Source: Gnetum montanum (lineage: Eukaryota > Streptophyta > Gnetopsida > Gnetales > Gnetaceae). Taken from it: a stretch of 62,000 bases of DNA. Where the stretch lies: assembly GCA_015680685.1 (NCBI GenBank), contig MNCI01027234.1, positions 1 through 62,000 on the forward strand, read 5' to 3'. Under the pieces are notes generated by a model. The model searched no databases and was not told where the DNA came from. It saw only the letters and a program-made list of their open reading frames with translations. Shown here piece after piece: positions 11,010-21,152 of this stretch (its first letter is position 1; each line of letters begins with the position of its first letter). The position numbers were made by a program, and so were the translations under genes.

Positions 11010-11777
11010 TGATGAATCATGTTTTGATGTGCTCTGATATCGAATACCTAATATCGGGTCCCAAGATGTGATGTTGAATATCTAATGTTGCGAGATATAT
11101 GTCGGCCTATAAATATAGCGCTTAGGCACACAATTTCACAATTAGTTTTTGAATAGAATAACAAAGTTCTTGCAGTTTAGCCATTCCAAAGTTAGAATAT
11201 GTCTAAGTGTCCGCAATAGGAGTCTGAGTGTGTACATATCTTTGTTTGAGCACTAATGTACCTAAGTATAACAATGTGATGGAAATATTAATGAGCCCTT
11301 TTGATAATCCTTGTAGAACTAAGAATAGATTAATGTTTCTTTTAATGCATTTAATATTCATGCACTTTACTTTAATACACTTTAATTAAGTAATAAATTT
11401 CTAGTTGTTAATGAACATAAGCACGACCACTTTGAGCACACGTGTAGTGCTTGGTAACCTAGTAGTGCTATATGCATTCAATATGTGTCTACACAGTGGG
11501 AACAAGTACTTGTGTTAGGCTAGCTAGGTAGTAGATTAATTAGATATTAAATTCCTCTACCTTTCATTCTTGTTCTAGGTAATTAAACTTATAAAATATA
11601 AAATGATAAAAATCATATACCTTAGTTGCACTTAACCATACACTTGTACCTCACAAGCAGAACTAAGAAGACAATGATTGTACCAATTAGATTTCACTTC
11701 TTAGAACCAGTGTACTAAGGAAGTTAAGGTCTACAGAGTTCAACCAAATTGTGTGTAAACACTTGTGATTCATATGG
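11010..11777 (+). repeat. LTR, subfamily II, 3' end truncated (C2 5' LTR)
   Basis: It begins TGATGAATCATG and follows the C2 3' LTR and the D LTR through the TATA box (GCCTATAAATATAG, about 11107), 'aatgataaaaatcatat' and 'ccttagttgcacttaaccatac'. It stops at 'gattcatatgg', roughly 30-45 bases short of the usual CTCATCA end, and is then fused to integrase sequence. Confidence 0.8.
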
Positions 11778-11778
11778 T

Positions 11779-12871
11779 AGGGCCACTATGTTGGGAGATG
11801 CATGACCATTAAGATCCTGATGGTAGGGTATTATTGGCCAACACTTTTCAGGGATGCTCACTAATTTGTCCATTCTTATGAATGTTGCCAACACAATGGT
11901 GGAATGATTGCTCAAATGGAGAAACCCCAACAATGGATCCAAGCACTAGAACCCTTCGACATCTGGGGCATTAACTTCATGGGCTCCATCATGTCCATGT
12001 CAAATGGAAAGGCATACATCATAGTCATTGTTAACTATTATACAAAATGGGTAGAAGCAGCAGCTATCACCAACTGTACATCTTCTACTATTGCTTAGTT
12101 TGTACAATAGAATGTTGTAAATAGGTTTGGTGTGCCATATGCATTAATTTCTAATAATGGAACCCACTTTACAAGAACTACGTTTTAGAAGCTCATGCAA
12201 TGCTTGGGGTTTGAGAAAAAATTAACAACACCTTCTCATTCTCAAGACAATGGTCAAGTTGAGGTTACAAATAGGGAAATCACTAAGATCTTAACGAGAA
12301 CAGTTAGTAAATATAGGAGGGATTGGAACACAAAACTCAATGATGCCCTTTGGATCTACTACTCCACTTGGAAGCTTCCTATAAGCTACTCTTCCTATAA
12401 GCTCGTGTACGGAAACTTTCCAACTCTTCCTATTCAATCCAAGCTTTGTACACTTTCAACAACCTGTACCTTGACCTTGACTACTTAAGTCTAGCACAAA
12501 AAGAAATATTAATGAATCTCAACTTGTTAGATGAAAATTGATTGGTGGCCCTATCATCTAACAAGTTGCATAAGGCATTTAACAAAAAATGTCATGAACT
12601 TAGAGATAAGGTTCTCTACTTGAACCCCACACACGTACCTCAATGAACTAAATTCCAAATGTTGTGGGAAGGGCTTTATATCATTTATGAAACCTTTCCT
12701 TTTAGGGCCATGTTAATCTACAAACGTAAGAGCCCAGACAAAAAGAAACTAGTCAACATGCAACAAATCAAACCTTTCCATAAGTATAAGGAAACCAGTG
12801 GTCAACCACGCTTGATTTTTTGGATCTCCTCCTTTCAACCTAGTTGTGGGGGAGGTGGCCATCTATGCTAA
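11779..12871 (+). pseudogene. Integrase relic, element C2
   Basis: This is gypsy integrase from the zinc-binding region through the core to the C-terminal domain. The first part repeats the C1 integrase sequence at 10598-11009. Visible pieces are PFDIWGINFMGSIMSMSNGKAY, 'VIVNYYTKWVEAAAIT', 'ISNNGTHFT', '[19 protein letters not shown]', and 'SPDKKKLVNMQQIKPF' near the end. Two of the three D-D-E acidic positions are changed: VDY has become VNY and SDNG has become SNNG. Several in-frame stops are also present, so it is inactive. Confidence 0.7.
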
Positions 12872-14779
12872 CTATATAAGTGGCTCCTCAGTTTTTCATC
12901 TTTTTATTTTACACCTTGTTATTTTTACAATTTTTTGTTTTACACCTTCTTTATCTTACACCTTTTTTTCTATGTTATTAATTTTTTCCAATTTTTTTGT
13001 TTTACAACATCATTTGTAGGTTTTATTTTTCTAAAATATTTTACAATTTCTTGTATATTTTTCTTTATTTTGGTATGATTTTCTTATTGTGTTTTAATAA
13101 TAATGTGCCTTATTGCCAACTAGGTATAGTGTGATTTGTTTGATGTGGGCATGTGCTATCCAATTATTTGATTGTTGGTGTCTGGATTCTAGCTTTAAAT
13201 TTTGTTACTGATAACTAGGACATGGTTTCTTTTTCATGAAATAGGTAGTAAGTCCACGACATCCACCCAACCACAAACTCTATGGTTTTCTTTGTTCTGG
13301 AAGTACAAGGTCCCTTTTTCATTAATAAAACTTTAATAAACTTGTGACCTTGGTAGTTTTTGAACTTGGAAAGGATTGAATGGGGTGTGACTTTAAGGGG
13401 ACTTAATACTCTTTGTGCCTTTTTTCTTTCTTAGATGCATGTGTGTTTTCATTGATTTCTTATCATTCCATTTTGACCAATAACAAGAAGTTGAATAAGT
13501 CTTTGCATGGTGTGGTTTCCATTTCAAAAAAAAAATGATGGGAATTCAAAGCACATCCCTTAGAAAAAATAAACAGGCTACAAGCATTGGTTATGGGATT
13601 AGAAAGACATGTTACCCATGCTTGAAGGTCTGCTCTAACTAAGGCCCTTTCTCACTTCCTACTTTTCTTTTCTTCTTAAATAAGTAGTGGTTGTTCTGTG
13701 GGAGCACTCTTGTGTCTCAAGGGAGTGGACCAGTCTTAGAGTGATAATGTGAAGTCACTAAACGTGGTTGGTTTTGGTTTGGACTAAAGATGGATTTTAT
13801 TAGGTCACTTAACCACAAAATTCACAAGGGACTTCATGTGACCTTAATCGAGAACTCCATTCCACTTTCTCTCTCATCCATCTATGTTTTCCATGCCTCA
13901 CCACATTGTCAATGTACATGTTCTTGTTCGATGTCTTGGTTTGACGTGTCAAAATTCTTAGGTAGTTTCTTTCAGGCTTTCGTACTTAACTTTTTGTAAC
14001 CATTAATCATCCATGGGATCCACAGACTCCTTGGTTTGAGGTTATGCAAGGGCAATAAAGGGCATGTGCCTGCTTTGGGGAGGGCCCACTTGCATACCTT
14101 TTGGTTGGGTTGGTTAAGTTCTTTACCCTTAGACATTCTCACAATCAAATCTTTTTGTGTGCCCCATCAATGACATCCAATTGTGCGCATCTTTACAATG
14201 TTTTTCAATGAAATTATCTTTTTTGTTGTTGTGAATTATTTAACCCTCTTCAAGTATTTCATCTCATATGGGCTTTTCAAAATTTAGTAATGGACTGCTT
14301 ATCCATTTCACCCCATTTTTCAGTCTTCCCGCTAACACTATGAAAGGAATCAATCCATCATAATTACAACCTAGCCAAGTGGAACTACTGACAAGACAAG
14401 GTACCTAAAAGCTATATGTTACACATTGCACACTAATCTATGATTTTGTTGTGATTGTAGTGGGAGGTGTGGATTAGAAGCGAGACTGTCTTCACCAAGG
14501 AATAAATAGCACCACCATGTGACTAGGACCTTTCATGATCATTGAATCTTCTTCCTGGCTTTTTAACTACCAGAGGAGTTGGATGTCAAATTTGGCCACG
14601 GTGTTTAATTCTATTCTCATGAACACCCAATCTGTATAGTTGGGCACTTAGAGTCTGTCTATTTCATTTGAGTTAGTTTGCATATCAGTCAATAATCCAA
14701 TACCTTCTCAATATTTTGCAAGAGACTTATTCCTCCTTTTGTTCACTCGAGGGTGAGTTTTCATTTAGTTGTGGAGGTA
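12872..14779 (+). other. 3' spacer of element C2
   Basis: About 1.9 kb without a credible gene. It starts with T-rich sequence and holds the short conserved reading frame at 13383-13625. Near its end (about 14690) is the motif AGTCAATAATCC-ATACC shared with A, B and E, followed by the polypurine tract GTGGAGGTA at 14771-14779. Athila elements carry an envelope-like ORF in this position; none is readable here. Confidence 0.55.
13383..13625 (+). other. Short conserved reading frame in 3' spacer (copy C2)
   Basis: The frame begins GCDFKGT, has a stop two codons later, and continues with 'LTNNKKLNKSLHGVV', a stop, then 'WEFKAHPLEKINRLQ' and 'LVMGLERHVTHA' to TGA 13623-13625. It matches the intact 84-codon frame of E residue by residue over most of the second half. 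Confidence 0.5.
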
Positions 14780-15638
14780 TGATGAAGTGTATTTTGTTCC
14801 ACTTTGACATCGGATACTTGATATCGGGGACCAAGAAGTGATGTTGGATATTCGATATCATGGGATGTGTGTCGGCCTATACATATAGCACTTGGGTGCA
14901 TGGTTTGGGAATATAGTTTTGTCATAGCATAGCAAAGTTATTGCAGTTTCTTTTCTCTAGAGTTAAAATATTTTCCAAAGTGCCTACAATAGGAGTAATT
15001 GAGTGTATGGATCTTTATTCAAGCATTGTTGTACCTAAGCATGACAGTGGTGTGGCAATAAAGACGAGCTTTCTAATAAACCTTGCAGCCCCTTAGCTAG
15101 ATTAAATATTTTATTTATGCATTTAATGTTTTATGCAATTTTATTTAATGCTTCCAAGTAATTAAGGTTAATTAAGCTAAGTTCACTAAGTTAAATGGTA
15201 ATTAATTAAGCACAAAGGTACAATTGCTTTGAGCATGCGCATGAGGCTTGGTAATCCCAGCAACACTTAACATTTGGTAACCCAGTAATGTTGTACGTTT
15301 TGAAGATGTGTACAGAAAGTGGGACAGGATACTTATGTTAGGATTAGTTAGAGATTAATCAGTTAGATTAAATTAGCTATTAAAAATTACTTCATTTTTT
15401 TATTTTAAGCACCAAGAACATAAAACATAAAAAATGATAAAAATCATATGCCTTAGTTGCACTTAACCATACATTTGCATTTCACAAGTGTAATTGGAAA
15501 GACAATGATTGTAACAATTAGATTTTACTTCTTAGAACCAATGTACTTGAAGACTTAAGGTCTACGGAATTCAATTGGATTGTACATGAATGCTTGTGAT
15601 TCGTATGGTTGAGCATAGGGGTACTTCATTGCTCATCA
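14780..15638 (+). repeat. LTR, subfamily II (C2 3' LTR)
   Basis: It begins TGATGAAGTG directly after the polypurine tract and ends CTCATCA, 859 bp. U3 contains GATATC palindromes (about 14833 and 14858) and a TATA-like CCTATACATATAG (about 14876). The middle carries 'cttggtaatcccagcaacac' and 'ggtaacccagtaatg', also found in subfamily I LTRs, so the two subfamilies are related. Confidence 0.8.
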
Positions 15639-16033
15639 CACACCCTCTTCCTTAGGCATTGAGGCTTGAGCTTAGGAATGTACTTTTAAGTAGAAATTTA
15701 AACAGTACTATAATAGAAGTATTAATTTAAAGTAAAAAGTATCTCATTGTAAATGGTTTTGCTTAATAGGAGCAATGTTGTAAGCAAATAATGAAATTGA
15801 TTAGATATAACAAATAAGTTTGAGTTAGGATGATCAAAATGGAGAAAGGCTAGTGTTTTTTTTATGCAATAAAAGGGTTCCAATAAAACTAAAGCAAAAC
15901 TTTTACATGACAATGATCAGGCCTTATATAGTGCTAAACATTGGACAGTAAAAAAGCATCATACATCATAAATCAATGTAGGAAAAATTGCTAATGGTTT
16001 TAAAATGCAAATGGTAGAAATGTAAATCCTTAA
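15639..16033. other. AT-rich intergenic sequence
   Basis: I see no coding, repeat or RNA signal in these roughly 400 bases between the C2 LTR and the LINE relic. It is not the continuation of C1. Confidence 0.5.
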
Positions 16034-16382
16034 TGGATATTGAATGTTATCAAAAGAGATAACTTGTATAATCTAAATATTAGAGGAAAGTGCGAAGTGG
16101 CTTTTATTACACATAAGCTACAGAAATGACATATTAGATGGTCTAGTCATGTCTAAAGAAGATAAGATGATGAATTTTAAAGAAAAGATTGCAACATCGT
16201 ATTTCTAGGAAAGTTGTAGTAAGGAAGATAAAAAGACAAGGAAAATAATGTAAAATGATGGTATAAATAATGGAAAGTAAAATGAAAAAATTATAGATAG
16301 ATAAAGGTGAATGATAAAAGATAACTAATATAATTGACTACATTTTTGTTAGGACAAGACTTAAATGATGATGAAGACTAAT
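16034..16382 (+). mobile_element. 3' end of an RTE-type LINE (relic)
   Basis: A single frame from 16034, although full of stops, reads as the C-terminus of a LINE reverse transcriptase protein: 'NVIKRDNLYNLNIRGK', 'HIRWSSHV-RR-DDEF-RK', 'GKL--GR-KDKENN' and finally 'LLGQDLNDDED'. The usual family wording is (L/I)RW-GHV-RR, a GRGRPKKTW stretch and a final L-QD. It ends in a GATGATGA-type tail, as RTE elements do. The relic is old and 5'-truncated, and points toward the 3' end of the ABCB gene. Confidence 0.65.
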
Positions 16383-16758
16383 TTTTATCTTTATGTGTGG
16401 GGCTATATCTATCCAATTCAGTTTTCTTGCACAATAAGTGGTTGGTTCTTGCGGATACTAACTCATGCCTTCATATCATTGATAATGCATGTCAAGAATG
16501 CTAGTCGAATTTGAATATCATCATTGTTCAAAGAGTTTTACGTTTTATCATTGCTATAAACACAAGATTTGGTAAACATTGGTAGTAAATATACATTGAT
16601 ATTTTGGATGCAGACGAATTGCCAATAGATAGTTTTAGCTCTGACTAAAGTCAAATGGTGAAAGAGAAGAAAGTCATGTAGCTGAACTGATTTTTGGGTG
16701 CACGCTGAAACAGTACAATCAAGGTAGGTACCGTATATGGTTATGATGTTAAGTGTGA
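16383..16758. other. 3' flank of the ABCB gene
   Basis: No gene is seen. On the minus strand this is where the 3' UTR and polyadenylation signals of the ABCB gene would be. The sequence is AT-rich, but I cannot single out a reliable signal. Confidence 0.4.
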
Positions 16759-17403
16759 CTATGAGGAAGACATATGAAGCTTAACCAGTGAGGAATATGC
16801 CCCATGTTTTATAGCTAGAAGCTCATCATGACTACCTTCTTCTGCTATAGCTCCATTTTTTACTACAGCAATCACATCTGCATCTTTAATGGTTGACAGG
16901 CGATGTGCTACCACGATGGTGGTTCTGTTCAGTTTCACATGATCTAGCGCATCTTGAACTAGTCTTTCAGATTCAGCATCCAGGGCACTCGTGGCTTCAT
17001 CCAGTAACAGAATTGTAGGATCCTTGACGATCGCTCTAGCAATTGCTATACGCTGTTTCTGACCACCTGACAATTGGATTCCACGCTCACCGACCAGCGT
17101 ATCGTAGCCCTGGGGAAGTGCAGATATGAATTGATGAGCATTGGAAGCCTTGGCTGCTTCTATGATTTGCTCCTCTGTAACTAGCCCATCCTTGCCATAA
17201 ACAATATTTGCTCGAATCGTGTCATTGATCAAAACTGGCTCTTGACTCACAAGGCCCATCTGCTCTCTCAGCCATCTAACTTGCAGCTTTTTTATGTCTA
17301 TTCCATCAAGCAAAATGCTTCCAGAATCTGGATCATAGAATCTCTGCAAAAGCGCAATTACGGTAGATTTTCCACTTCCGCTTTCTCCAACTAATGCAAC
17401 AGT
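16759..17403 (-). CDS. ABCB exon 13 (NBD2 and stop codon)
   Basis: 215 codons including the stop at 16759-16761. It starts TATCAG|ACTGTTGCA and encodes Walker [11 protein letters not shown] (about 17362-17391), [34 protein letters not shown] (family usually VLFNDT), [52 protein letters not shown] and a short tail [14 protein letters not shown]. The reading frame is intact. Confidence 0.93.
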   Translation of the reverse strand, partial: TVALVGESGSGKSTVIALLQRFYDPDSGSILLDGIDIKKLQVRWLREQMGLVSQEPVLINDTIRANIVYGKDGLVTEEQIIEAAKASNAHQFISALPQGYDTLVGERGIQLSGGQKQRIAIARAIVKDPTILLLDEATSALDAESERLVQDALDHVKLNRTTIVVAHRLSTIKDADVIAVVKNGAIAEEGSHDELLAIKHGAYSSLVKLHMSSS

Positions 17404-17491
17404 CTGATAAATTCAAGCCAATATATTCAGTTATTTAGCTGGCTAAGAAATTAAAATGATAAGAGACTAGGAAAAATATGTTGCATTGCAC

Positions 17492-17755
17492 CTTGCCACA
17501 AGGAAAGAAGATGTTCAAGTCTCTGAATACTTTAACATCCTTTCTACTGGGATAACTGAAGTTAACATGGCAGACTTGTACATCTCCTTTAACGTTTCCT
17601 ATTTTTTCTCCAGCATCATCACTTGCATCAATTTTTGATTTGCGATCAAGAATATTAAATATTGAATTAACGGAAGTTTGGACTTTGCCAAAATCAGGGG
17701 CCATTCCCATAGATCTTGATACTGCCAGAGCAGTCATTGTTATAGCAAAAAACAC
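17492..17755 (-). CDS. ABCB exon 12 (TM12 and start of NBD2)
   Basis: 88 codons, phase 0, acceptor CTACAG|GTGTTT and donor AAG|GTGCAA. It encodes VFFAITMTALAVSRSMGMAP, DFGKVQTSVNSIFNILDRKS, KGDVQVCHVNFSYPSRKDV (A-loop) and VFRDLNIFFPCGK. Confidence 0.9.
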
Positions 17756-17989
17756 CTGTAGCAATGCTCTTGGTTAGAGTGGATTTGATAACAGTTATGA
17801 AATAGTTGAATTTCAGCGAAGTGATAAAAAGTATATTTTTTCAACAAGTTTTCGTAGTCCATCTTGAAATGAATGAGTTTGACAGTATGGGTTGAATCTG
17901 TTTGTTTGCCAATATGGATTGACGTAGCTGGGAATATAATGAGTGAAAAAGGATTTATAACAATGTGAAAAGCGATTTTAAGAGTTCTT

Positions 17990-17991
17990 AT
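17990..17991 (-). other. Lost splice donor after ABCB exon 11 (GT to AT)
   Basis: The boundary is fixed by phase and by the FGDVFR|VFFA join. The following bases are ATAAGA where GTAAGA is expected. The acceptor of the same intron is a normal CTACAG, so this is not an AT-AC intron. Confidence 0.7.
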
Positions 17992-18258
17992 CCGGAAAAC
18001 GTCTCCGAAGGTGGTTTCTCCCCCTTTTACCATTCGGGAGCCCACCCAAAACATCAAGGTGTATGAGGAATACATTGCAAAATTAGAAAACCCTAGACCA
18101 GCTCCGCTCAGAATTCCCATTTGGGTTCCTTTTTTAATGGGAGCTTTACATTTCTCGTTGTAAAGCTTTAACACCTTCTCCTCTGCACAAAATGAAGCAA
18201 CAGTTCGTATGCTCCCTACTGCCTCACTTGCAACGTGACTGGCTTGTTCATACTTCAT
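17992..18258 (-). CDS. ABCB exon 11 (TM10-TM11)
   Basis: 89 codons, phase 0 at both ends, acceptor TTTTCAG|ATGAAG. It encodes YEQASHVASEAVGSIRTVAS, FCAEEKVLKLYNEKCKAPI and GETTFGDVFR. The family continues with VFFA in the next exon, which is what exon 12 supplies. The donor reads CGG|ATAAGA. Confidence 0.85.
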
Positions 18259-18510
18259 CTGAAAATTAATATTCCATGTAAATATAGTAAATGAAAATGA
18301 TGATAATACGTAAAATATCTTTTACTGATCTAAACTAAATGTGTAAAGGCAACAAACCGTCTATTTACTTTTATCATATGTTAAAATTTGTTTAGATGAA
18401 GACTTTACTGGGTCTCTAGACCGAACAAAATGTAAAGTTACACTTGCAGTGAACTATGACATGACTGAAAGTTTTACTTATAAAAACACTACTGTACCTG
18501 TGAATCAAAC

Positions 18511-19160
18511 CATAGTTACCGGAAACGGGTCGGAAACGGCGCAACGTGACTGCAACACAACGGGCAAACAATCCGGTTGCAAAAAAGAAACGATCTTTTA
18601 AATATAGAACCAATTAGTAACTTTAGCAATTTTTATATTTTAGTAAAATTATGTATATATTTCTTTGTTCATACAACAACAATTTAAAATGCAATACAAT
18701 ACAATGATTTTTATATATAAAAATTTACAATATTTTTATTTGTTGGTATCTGAGAACAATTACGCATCAATAAACTTAGATAAAAGTTACGTAAATAGCA
18801 AGAGAACAGGCCCCAAATGCTTTAAGTAAATGTGCTGCTTATTGGTGTCTTTGCCATAAAATAAACCCTAAATTTTTTTCCCTCCATGTGTGCCGTTTCA
18901 CACATTCAATTCAATTCGTTGCAGACGTGAATTTAATTCGGATGCTTTCGTATCTTGAAACCCTAAAATTAAAAAATAAAATCAACGGAAATGTGTCAAA
19001 AACGTAACGAAACGTGTCAAAAACGTTTCAGTCTGTCTGCCCAGAAACGTTTGGCCCACCAAGTGACGGTTACTGTTCATGTGAAACGGCATTTTGAAAC
19101 GGGATCCTGTTTCTGAAAAACGCGAAACTTTATGGATCAGTTGGGTTTCGGGCAACGGAG
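18511..19160. mobile_element. hAT-like non-autonomous transposon in ABCB intron 10
   Basis: 650 bp flanked by the perfect 8-bp duplication aatcaaac (18503-18510 and 19161-19168). The ends are imperfect inverted repeats: CATAGTTACCGGAAAC on the left and, read inward from the right, CTCCGTTGCCCGAAAC, 11 of 16 matching without gaps. An 8-bp duplication with C-A-starting inverted ends fits the hAT superfamily; a Mutator-like element (9 bp) is the alternative. No transposase is encoded. The interior includes a segment (18675-18882) also found inverted next to exon 9. Confidence 0.65.
18675..18882 (+). repeat. Inverted repeat arm inside the hAT-like insertion
   Basis: About 208 bp, from aacaacaatttaaaatgc to the T-rich end tttttttcc. 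It is nearly identical by eye (about nine in ten bases) to the reverse complement of 19589-19805. Confidence 0.8.
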
Positions 19161-19168
19161 AATCAAAC

Positions 19169-19385
19169 CTTTGCATCCTCAGAAAACCCTTTTAAGAACT
19201 TTACTTGTATCCAACCATGAAGACCAAAAAGTGAAAATAGAGCTAGAATCAAGAGAGCCAACTTCCAGCTTGCTGTAAAGCTTCTGATGATGCCGGCAGT
19301 AATTGCTGCAATATTCTGTACAAGAAGTGACAAAGCATCACCGACAATTGTAGCATCCGTTGACAATCTGGCTACTAGGGCACCA
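19169..19385 (-). CDS. ABCB exon 10 (TM8-TM9 region)
   Basis: 217 bp. It encodes [59 protein letters not shown] and [12 protein letters not shown], ending at donor AAG|GTTTGA. About three residues are missing in STDA-(TVRA)LVGD relative to the usual wording. It is otherwise intact. Confidence 0.85.
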
Positions 19386-19485
19386 CTGGACATATATATT
19401 TGGTACAAGAAAACATGATATTATTCAAGAAGGTGCATCTGAGTTGAAATAGATTCAATATTTCACTGAGTTTCCATTGGTACTC

Positions 19486-19487
19486 AA
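19486..19487 (-). other. Lost splice donor after ABCB exon 9 (GT to TT)
   Basis: The exon must end NNTCGAG in phase 2 to join exon 10. The next six bases are TTGAGT, one change from the consensus GTGAGT. A GT one base upstream does not keep the frame. Confidence 0.65.
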
Positions 19488-19586
19488 CTCGAATTTTGAT
19501 TGTCATCAAACCATGCAATTTCCTGGTAAACAAGATTTTTGAATGTTATAGATCGAATGCGTTCCACAAGTTTCTCGCCAAGTTTC
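19488..19586 (-). CDS. ABCB exon 9 (TMD2, intracellular loop 3)
   Basis: 99 bp from TTTTTTCCAG|G. It encodes KLGEKLVERIRSITFKNLVY and QEIAWFDDNQNSS, matching (G)GKLI-RIRS-TF-KVV-QEI-WFD---NSS. The frame continues into exon 10 as [11 protein letters not shown]. The donor position reads TTGAGT where GTGAGT is expected. Confidence 0.8.
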
Positions 19587-19588
19587 CT

Positions 19589-19805
19589 GGAAAAAATTTC
19601 AGGGTTTATTCTTTCGCGAAGACGCCAATAAGCAGCACAGCACATTTACGTAACGCATTTGGGGCCTGTGCTCTTGCTATTTACGTAACTTCTATCTAAG
19701 TTTATTTTATTGATGCGTAATTGTTCTTAGATACCAATAAATAAAAATATTATAAATTTTTATATATAAAAATCATTGTATTGTATTGCATTTTAAATTG
19801 TTGTT
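19589..19805 (-). repeat. Inverted repeat arm abutting ABCB exon 9 and the gap
   Basis: On the minus strand it reads into the polypyrimidine tract and stops two bases before exon 9, so the repeat supplies most of the acceptor region. Its other end touches the N gap. With 18675-18882 it forms an inverted pair enclosing exons 9 and 10. Confidence 0.8.
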
Positions 19806-19929
19806 NNNNNNNNNNNNNNNNNNNNNNNNNNNNNNNNNNNNNNNNNNNNNNNNNNNNNNNNNNNNNNNNNNNNNNNNNNNNNNNNNNNNNNNNNNNNNNN
19901 NNNNNNNNNNNNNNNNNNNNNNNNNNNNN
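19806..19929. other. Assembly gap (124 N) inside the ABCB gene
   Basis: The gap starts exactly at the end of one arm of an inverted repeat and cuts exon 8. The linker and the beginning of TMD2, about 150 residues expected between exons 8 and 9, may be in the gap, in which case its true size exceeds 124 bases, or they may be deleted. Confidence 0.95.
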
Positions 19930-19991
19930 TTGAAGACTCATGAGTTGGAAGTATGCCCCCAGGGGATTTGACATTAGCTGGGAATGGGAAC
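19930..19991 (-). CDS. ABCB exon 8 (end of NBD1), cut by sequence gap
   Basis: It joins exon 7 as KG|SHSQLMSNPLGAYFQLMSLQ, which is the family's GSH-ELL---GAY--L--LQ ending of NBD1, and then runs into the N gap. The rest of the linker is not in the window. Confidence 0.75.
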
Positions 19992-20150
19992 CTGAGGAAT
20001 AAGATTTCAGGAGGCACCAAAAACATAAGAAATTGTATTTGACAAAAAATCCAGCTGGGCATTTAATGTTAATGCTGGTAAGACAACATAAAGCATAATC
20101 CAGTGTTGTTGGAGGCATTTAGTAATTGAAGAGCTTGAGATGTCTGATAC

Positions 20151-20424
20151 CTTTTTCAACAATCGTTCCACGTTGAACCACGACTATAGTGTCTGCATTT
20201 TTTATCGTTGTTAAACGGTGAGCAACCACCACCGTGGTTCTGTTCAACATAATTCTATCTAGTGCATTTTGTACTTTTCTTTCAGATTGAGCATCTAAGG
20301 CGCTTGTTGCTTCATCAAGAAGAAGAATTCTAGGGTCTTTCAATATTGCTCTTGCAATGGCAATGCGTTGCTTTTGTCCCCCAGATAGCTGTGAACCATG
20401 CTCTCCAACTAGTGTCTCAAAACC
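20151..20424 (-). CDS. ABCB exon 7 (second half of NBD1)
   Basis: From TTGCAG|GGTTTTGAG to donor AAAAAG|GTATCA. It encodes [12 protein letters not shown], the ABC signature [15 protein letters not shown], Walker B and D-loop [17 protein letters not shown], the H-loop [14 protein letters not shown] and [12 protein letters not shown]. The exon is intact and ends in phase 1. Confidence 0.9.
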
Positions 20425-20536
20425 CTGCAAATCGGAATCACATTCATGTTACATTTGGATACAGGTAAATGCATCAGAGACAATTTTAAAACTAAAAGAG
20501 AAAAAAATAAAAAAATGGAAAACCCTACTGTTCCAC

Positions 20537-21068
20537 ACATAGCAATGGCATCTTTCTTATAAACTTCGCTGCATTAGCAATCTCAGCAGCAAGTTGGATC
20601 TCCTCCAGTGTTGCTCCTTCTTTGCCATATGCAATGTTATCTTTAATAGTTGTGGCAAACAGTACAGGTTCTTGACTTACTAGTCCAATTTTCTCTCTGA
20701 TCCATTTGAGCTGAAAGTTCCTGATATCAATCCCATCTATTAGAACTTCACCTGCTTGTGGATCATAGAACCTTTCTATAAGATTTATAACAGTAGATTT
20801 GCCACTTCCACTCTCTCCAACTATAGCTGTAGTATATCCTTTCAAAATGGACAATGAAAAGTTGGAAAATATTTGGACATCCGGACGTGCTGGATAGCTA
20901 AAATATACATCTTTGAATTCAATGTCACCCTGGATATTTTCCATAACTAATCCGTTTTTATCAAATACATCAATTTCTGGTTTTCTTTTGAAAGTCTGAA
21001 ACATTTTGTATGCAGCTGCTTGTCCTTTCGCAAAGGCATCCACAGATGGTGACGCCTGACTAAGAGAC
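20537..21068 (-). CDS. ABCB exon 6 (TM6 end and first half of NBD1)
   Basis: It begins at CGCAG|GTCTCTT ([20 protein letters not shown]). The A-loop [13 protein letters not shown], Walker [11 protein letters not shown] (about 20792-20821), [19 protein letters not shown] and the Q-loop region [12 protein letters not shown] follow. It ends with KFIRKMP. The expected donor after KMPQ is not present. The nearest usable site is TGT|GTGGAA, which would add two residues; the boundary is uncertain. Confidence 0.8.
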
Positions 21069-21152
21069 CTGCGGGGATTTCAGAAAAACTAAAATAAGAA
21101 ACCATCCATGATAAATTTACCTTATTTTTTTTCACATTGAGGAACAACTTAC

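Larger units (their letters stand above)
11010..15638 (+). mobile_element. Element C2: internally deleted Athila-like element inside C1
   Basis: It is bounded by two subfamily II LTRs (11010-11777 and 14780-15638) in the same orientation, with integrase and a 3' spacer between them. The 5' LTR lacks its last bases and is joined directly to integrase at about 11778, so primer site, gag, protease and RT were deleted. The five bases before 11010 are cacat and those after 15638 are cacac, a possible decayed target duplication. C1 does not resume after 15638, so a further rearrangement must have removed the rest of C1 if this reading is right. Confidence 0.55.

Noticed and set aside
12872-14779. 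Envelope-like gene of an Athila element in the C2 spacer
   Set aside because: No long frame, signal peptide or transmembrane pattern could be read; only the short conserved frame was kept.
15639-15700. Continuation of the C1 integrase after the C2 3' LTR
   Set aside because: The sequence after 15638 does not match the integrase that follows 'gtgccacat' in relatives, so C1 was not extended beyond C2.
17990-17991. U12-type AT-AC intron after ABCB exon 11
   Set aside because: The donor is ATAAGA rather than ATATCC, and the acceptor is a normal CAG; a mutated GT donor explains it better.
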